A stretch of DNA of 5,681 bases from Bacillota bacterium (GTDB taxonomy: Bacteria > Bacillota > Clostridia > Christensenellales > CAG-138), in assembly GCA_023435855.1 (NCBI GenBank), contig JAEZLG010000161.1, positions 1-5,681 of the forward strand, read 5' to 3'. The position numbers and the translations under genes are program-made. The notes under the pieces were generated by a model. That model made no database searches. It was not told the origin of the DNA and saw only the letters and a program-made list of their open reading frames with translations. Below, piece by piece: positions 5,580 to 5,681 of the stretch (the first letter of the stretch is position 1; every line of letters begins with the position of its first letter).

Positions 5580-5618
5580 AGTGTAAACCACGTCCCGCAT
5601 TTCCGAAACCACCCGTAG

Positions 5619-5637
5619 GGGCGGATAGCATCCGCCC
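5619..5637. repeat. GGGCGGAT hairpin repeat
   Basis: GGGCGGAT (5619-5626) and ATCCGCCC (5630-5637) form a perfect 8-bp stem with loop AGC, preceded by GTAG. No U-tract follows directly, so it is not a convincing terminator. Confidence 0.65.
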
Positions 5638-5670
5638 GCCATGTTTTTGCAAAGGGCTGTATCCTCCATG

Positions 5671-5681
5671 TAGGGCGGGAT
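5671..5681. repeat. Partial GGGCGGGAT repeat cut by the window edge
   Basis: TAGGGCGGGAT matches the left arm of the hairpin family seen at 5412 and 5619. The other arm would lie beyond the end of the window. Confidence 0.4.

Noticed and set aside
5412..5681. CRISPR array or tandem repeat array
   Set aside because: The repeated hairpins differ in sequence and spacing, with no regular spacers; they fit dispersed palindromes.

Overview
The window looks like chromosomal DNA from a low-to-mid GC Gram-positive of the class Clostridia, possibly a gut member of the Oscillospirales or Christensenellales; this assignment is an inference. The signs are a CIRCE operator on groESL, a ComEB-type dCMP deaminase, a short-form serine acetyltransferase with the Firmicutes signatures TGIEIHPGA and LPDPV, a lipoprotein serpin, strong AAGGAGG-type ribosome binding sites, sigma-A promoters close to consensus, and intergenic DNA packed with short GC-rich hairpins.

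Layout. Positions 1-102 hold no supported gene but carry a bidirectional terminator (50-84). Three genes then lie on the minus strand: cysE (103-858), a secreted or membrane-anchored serpin (991-2310) and comEB (2405-2860). cysE has a perfect sigma-A promoter (TTGACA-N17-TATAAT) and a very short leader. The serpin gene ends in a clear terminator hairpin (941-970). It has no promoter I can defend and lies 94 bases downstream of comEB, so it may be read through from the comEB promoter. A perfect 15-bp inverted repeat sits between those two genes. comEB has its own promoter, with an extended -10 and a strong Shine-Dalgarno site. A 310-base divergent intergenic region (2861-3170) separates it from groES-groEL on the plus strand (3171-5108). 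That operon has a sigma-A promoter with a perfect CIRCE (HrcA operator) at the predicted transcription start, and a strong terminator at 5123-5150.

The last 530 bases (5151-5681) appear non-coding. They hold a run of short hairpins, a 129-bp MITE-like element with long imperfect terminal inverted repeats (5451-5579), and copies of a GGGCGGAT/ATCCGCCC hairpin family, one cut by the window edge. This looks like a landing ground for dispersed repeats.

The genes do not form one pathway: cysteine biosynthesis (cysE), pyrimidine deoxynucleotide supply (comEB), protease inhibition at the cell surface (serpin) and protein folding (groESL). For all three minus-strand genes the ribosome binding site points to an internal ATG rather than the longest open frame, so the starts given here are shorter. 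No undescribed multi-gene system is visible. The points most worth following are the lipoprotein serpin with its unusual reactive loop, the five-cysteine insert in CysE, the palindrome upstream of the serpin, and the repeat cluster after groEL.
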